Shown one piece after another: positions 59,552 through 64,000 of a stretch of DNA of 64,000 nt; position 1 is the first letter of the stretch; each line of letters starts with the position of its first letter. This stretch comes from Gongronella butleri (taxonomy: Eukaryota; Mucoromycota; Mucoromycetes; Mucorales; Cunninghamellaceae), in NCBI GenBank assembly GCA_025201375.1, contig JAIWZP010000003.1:930001-994000 (forward strand), in the 5' to 3' direction. The translations under genes were made by a program, and so were the position numbers. The notes beneath the pieces are model-generated. The model was given only the letters and a program-made list of their open reading frames with translations, was not told the origin of the DNA and did not search any database.

Positions 59552-60321
59552 ACAACGCTACAAAAGAAAGAAAGAAAAAAAAGAGGAAAGAAAGGACGGG
59601 AAATGCAAGCGACAGGGCGGCAACGTGCCTGAAATACTTAATCCTCGCGGGGTCGTGATACATTTTAAAGCCCGCAAATTGTCTCTGAGCCTGCCGATCC
59701 TGTTGATCACTTTTTTTGTCATTTTGTCGCCAGCGCCCGCTTTTGCGCCGCCAAATGAGTCCATAGGGAGTCGTTTTTCATGGATAGTTGAGTCCAATTG
59801 GCCATCCCAAGAGCCAGGAGCCTACTTGACCATGGACGCGATAAATTGGGCGACGCGTCCTCATGGGAAAGGCGACGCGAACAGAAAAATATAATAAAAA
59901 GGAGCTCAAGCGCCGCCCATTTTGCTTGGATGGCCGACGGGTCAACCTTTTTTTTTTAATTTGAACCCGTCTTTTTTTTTTTTGTTGTCTCTTTTTGTTC
60001 TTTTTGTCTTTTTTTGCCATTTGGTCTCCACCACCACTTCTTTTTTTTTTTATCTTTTGCGTCTTTTGTGTGTGTGCGTGAAATTCGTGCGCGTCCCCAA
60101 TGCAAACATCCATAAAAGCAGCCCGCTAGTCCCTGTTTCTTTTTTGTCTTTCTTTTCTTTCACTTTTTTTTTTCTTGCTCCTCGTTCTTCCCCCATTCTT
60201 TGTTTAGTCTCTTTTTTTTTTTTCTTCTTTCCTCTTTTCTTATACTTTTGCTAGACACTTCGCGTCCCGCCTCTCGCTCCCCCCCACTCTCAGTCGCGCC
60301 TCCCCCCTCGTTACTTGAAAG
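59552..60321. other. Divergent promoter region, Ime2-like kinase / capping-enzyme-like gene
   Basis: No gene is supported. The segment near 59850-59905 holds GCGACGCGTCC and an AATATAATAAAA stretch. From 59940 to 60320 the plus strand is strongly T- and C/T-rich and forms the leader of the gene starting at 60322. Confidence 0.5.
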
Positions 60322-63300
60322 ATGTCGACGCATGCAGGCGCTCCCGACCTCAATATACCAGAAAGTATAGCGAAACGCGTTGATCCCACCTATTCCCAGA
60401 CGCTGCAAGCGCAAGTCAAGCAGCTGCTCAGCTTCCAGCACGGCGGGTAAGCTTGGACGACCGCCATGACAAGGGAGATGACCTTGCTGGTGGGCACCAA
60501 TTCACGTCTCTTCTTTTTTTTTTTTTTTTTTTTATCTTTTTTAAAGGTTTCCAGGCACTCGCCCCGTGCTTTTTGAGCAAAAACACCTCACAACCCTCGA
60601 ATACGAAGATTATTTCGTCTGCGACAGAAACCTCGCCGCGCGCTGCCTATTATTCTTTACTCAGTCACCAAAGGGCCACGCCACGTTCCTCGTAAAAATC
60701 GCAAAAAATCAACAAAAGAAAAAAAAAAAACAACCTTGCATACGACGTTTTTTTTCCTCACGTCCACCCCTTTTTTTGCCATTCTCTTTGTTTCTAGCTC
60801 GTTGGCAGCCATACATGGTATTATGTGCCGCGTCTGCTCTTTACGTCGCGCTCACGCGACAATGAATACCTTGGAGATACGTTGATGGATGGCGAGCTTG
60901 TCATGGACGATGAAATCAAGGTAAAAAAAAAAAAAAAAAAAAAACCAAGGCCCTGCCCTTCCCCCTTCCCTTGCTCGCACGTGAACACTGCCGTCCACAT
61001 CAAGCTAGCCTCAAAACACAATGCATTGGCCTATAAATCGCGCTTACATTCTCTTTTTCATTTTTTTCTCAATACAGCAGACCTGGCGCTTCCTCATTTA
61101 CGACTTGATGGTGATCAATGGGGTGTCAATTGTTCAGAGGTCCTTTAACACGCGTCTTGGTGTACGTGACACACAATGAGCCACAAAAAAAAATCAGGAC
61201 GATCACCAAAACTCATCGCCTCTCCTCCTCCCTTTCTTTTTGATCGCTTTCTTTGCAGATGCTCCAGCAAGATGTCATCCACCCGTTCAAAACACGTCTC
61301 CATGGCGATCCCAGCACACAGCCGCCTATCACGTAAGAAAAAAAAAAGTGCTCATTCATGCGAAAAAGCGGGGTAAAACGCGGTTTTCTTACCCATTTTT
61401 CCTTTCTCTGTCTCTCTGTCTCTCCATCGTGAGCAGTGTGGGCCTCAAACGCATGGAGCGCGCTTATGGGTTCCACGTTGTTGTCGATCAAATGAGCAAA
61501 GCACCAGATCATCCGACAAACAGTATCATTTGGACGCCTGTCAAGTATCCCTATGTGCCGGGCATGTGCGAAAAGTTGTAAGTTTCCTCTCAAAAATGCG
61601 TCACGTCTCGTCCATGACGCATCCATGACGCGTGTTGACCCTACAGCTCAACTCAATTTCTTATTTTTAGGCTCAAATGGAAGCCGCTCGAGATGATCTC
61701 GATGCATTTTCGCCTAAACGCCAAGTGGAGCAAGGAACACAAGCCCATGTACACCTTGGAGGTCCTGTCCAACGTCACCTACAAATTCTATGATCATTTT
61801 CAGCCCGATCCCGACTTGGCCGCGCGCTGGAAGGAACATCTGCCGGATGGTCGCATTTGTGAGTGCAGGTACGACCCCCAATGGCAAGTGACCATCATTG
61901 AGCCTGGCTACGCGCCTACCGTGCGCGCAGGCGGCTGGAGGTAAAACGGGAAAAAAAAAGTCATGAAAAGAGGGGCAAAATACTCACTTCGCGCCTTTTC
62001 TCCCTCCCCCGGCCAGATTTGTTCGTTTTTGTGACGACAAGCTGGCGGCCGACACGGAGCACAGTGTCAAAGAGGCGATGCAGATGATCCGCGAGGGCAT
62101 TACCAAGGATTTACTCATGTCGCACATGGATCGGATCCGCAAAGCGTGGAAAGCACGCGAAAAGGGATTACAGCCGCCGCCACCCAAGGTCGGTGCCGGC
62201 AACACGTCTGCCAACAACAGCAGCAGTATCACAAGTCCCGTGCTTCCATCCCCAGGAATCGACTCAAGGCAGAATTCCATCGATTATTCGTTCAAATCGC
62301 GTCAAAACTCTGTGGATTTTTCCGCCATCAAATCGCGACAAAATTCCGTCGACAATGACGCTGCATCGACCGCCATGCAACAAGCTGCGGCCGCTTCATC
62401 CATTGTTGCCACCACCACGACGACCACCTCATCTACGACGACAACAGTGCCTGCGCCGGTGTCGGCTCCCTCGTCATCGACGCCAACCACGTCGTCCGCA
62501 CCGATGGCACCCGCTGTCGCGCCAATTCCTGCATCCGTGCCTGCACCGATGACAACAACGATTGAAAATCACAAAAGACCGCGTAGTGGGTCGCCATCGC
62601 TATCATCATCGCCCATTTCGCCTACAAATGAACAAATTCCACCACCAATTGCCGCCGACGGGTCCAAGGATTCATCCGCCAGCCCGAATAGCACCAGCAG
62701 GAAAATGTCCATGACTCCACCGCCCTCCAAAGCACCCATTATCGACACCAATGCGTCAATCGCTGGTATCGCGCCCGGTCCACCGGCGTCGGCGCCTGTT
62801 TCGTCTTTTGGTGCTGCGCCATCGCCATCGGCTGCGGTCGAGCGTAAGCGACCTCGACGTACCGAGTCGATGCCGACGCAATTGGGCCACAGCAATGGCG
62901 ATTTAAAGCAAAATCACACAAATCAGGGTATGGGTCCAAGGGCGGCCAGCAGTATTCATAGCTTGCTGACGTCGTCGGAAGAGCCTGTGGTTGCTGTCAA
63001 GAAAAAAGAAGAGCACACACATCCATTGCACACGTCTCCGCCTACATCTTCATCACATTCGCGTTCATCGACATCTTCTTCGTCGTCTATGCATCAACAC
63101 GCGCCACCACCTGCCAATTCACAGCCCGCCACGACCTCGTCCCCATCCTCGGCGCAACAATCCCCGCACCATGCATCATACCCCGCGCCCGCTCCGTCGT
63201 CGTCGTCGTCCTCTCGCATGTACCAATTGTCCTCTTTATTGCACAATCAGCCTCAGCAACCACCTCAACCACCTCAACAACAACAACCTCAACAACAACC

Positions 63301-64000
63301 GCGTGTCCCGCGCGTGCCAAAGCCGCCTCCTCCAGAACCCGCCTTTCATTATCAACATCACACGCAACAGGATGCTCATCGCACCTCGTTTATTAATTAC
63401 AGCGTGGATGTCGAGGACAGAGTGTTTATTCAGGGCCAGGTCGGCCCGGCATCTCCTTTGCAATCGCCGCATCGTGCCTCTTTCCAGCAATACACACCTC
63501 CCAATGCGCCCGCGCCTCATGCTCACCCATCACGCCAGCAGCCAATGCCACCACCACCACAACAACAACAACAGCCAATGCCACACCACCACCCTTCACA
63601 TCAACCACCCCATCAATCACCTCACCATCCACACCACCAGCCCCACCATCCGCACCACCAGCCACAGCCACAGCCACAGGCACCATTACAGCAGCAGCAC
63701 CAACAACAGCAGCAGCAGCACCAACAACAGCAGCAGCAGCAACATCAACAACAGCAGCAGCAGCAGCATCATCAACATCAGCCGCATCCGCACCACCAAC
63801 ACCACCCGCACCCCCATCAGCACCCGCAATACCAACACCACCAGCCGCAGCCACCATTCCACCCGTACGCACCCATCCCGCATCATCATCCGCACCTTCC
63901 ATCGCATGCCGCCCAACACGACCCTCATCCACAACATCATCACGCGCAAAACCACCCAAAACCCGCACCTCTGCCCCTCTCGCCCTCTGCATCTGCCCAC
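60322..64000 (+). CDS. Capping-enzyme (guanylyltransferase)-like protein, catalytic lysine motif lost; 3' end outside window
   Basis: Eight exons are visible (60322-60446, 60547-60691, 60798-60920, 61078-61161, 61259-61332, 61437-61577, 61671-61940, 62017 to the window end), at least 982 residues. The first 370 residues align along the whole mRNA guanylyltransferase fold: FPGTRPVLFEQKHL, EDYFVC, LMDGELVMDDE (motif III), LLKWKPLE (motif V) and WRFVRFCDDK (motif VI). The nucleotidyl motif I, normally E-K-x-D-G-x-R right after the Y-F-V-C strand, here reads DRNLAAR, so the catalytic lysine is R69. Motif IV, usually DGLIFTP, reads NSIIWTPV. A disordered tail of more than 600 residues follows, with three SRQNS units near 62265-62360 and a very Gln/His/Pro-rich end. 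A non-catalytic capping-enzyme paralogue is likely. Confidence 0.82.

Noticed and set aside
63426..64000. Two long minus-strand open frames at the right edge
   Set aside because: They are antisense shadows of the Gln/His/Pro-rich tail of the plus-strand gene; their Gly/Ala/Val/Met runs come from reverse-complemented CAG/CAC/CCA repeats.

Overview
This is nuclear DNA of a filamentous fungus. Every recognisable gene is a eukaryotic family, and most are split by short introns (about 50-120 bases) whose acceptors follow long T runs. Several families are fungal or typically fungal: a Bre4-like ArAE_2 membrane protein, a PCL-type cyclin with a PHO85/CDK5-type kinase, a Ypq-like PQ-loop protein, and a Ty3 element with a chromodomain. 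I favour an early-diverging lineage such as Mucoromycota, but that is inference. Exon junctions below were worked out by hand from splice signals and phase; no transcript data were available.

Layout. 1-2.3 kb: an old repeat and no gene. 2.3-21.4 kb: a dense gene block with a RasGAP (IQGAP-related), an SCP/PSR phosphatase, a saccharopine-dehydrogenase-like oxidoreductase, an AlkB-type dioxygenase, a 1,216-residue ArAE_2 protein, a small SVIP-like p97 cofactor, APC10/DOC1 and a PRL-type phosphatase. 21.4-31.2 kb: a repeat island in which a 6,670-bp Ty3/gypsy chromovirus with identical LTRs sits inside an older repeat; the same repeat also carries a 469-bp CTCG-rich foldback element. 31.2-36.6 kb: an F-box protein, a PQ-loop transporter and a small secreted protein. 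36.6-42.6 kb: a gene-poor stretch with two copies of the 5'-end repeat. 42.7-50.6 kb: a C2H2 zinc-finger protein, the COMPASS subunit Swd1/RBBP5, a PCL cyclin, ORMDL and L-2-hydroxyglutarate dehydrogenase. 50.6-54.7 kb: a second repeat island with a B-box-like minisatellite, a 1.04-kb inverted-repeat element and an uninterrupted copy of the repeat that the retrotransposon hit. 54.7-64 kb: a PHO85/CDK5-type kinase, an ankyrin protein, an Ime2/MAK-type kinase and the 5' part of a capping-enzyme-like gene.

The genes form no metabolic cluster. They are housekeeping and regulatory genes covering Ras and CDK signalling, APC/C, chromatin methylation, sphingolipid control and p97 cofactors. Two loci could work together: the PHO85-type kinase and the PCL cyclin. 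Several neighbours share short divergent promoters (SVIP/APC10, Swd1/cyclin), and others converge closely (F-box/PQ-loop, 57 bp; CDK/ankyrin, 108 bp).

The most unusual item is the last gene. It has the fold markers of an mRNA guanylyltransferase, but the catalytic lysine motif is replaced and a long Q/H/P-rich tail is attached, which suggests a catalytically dead capping-enzyme paralogue.
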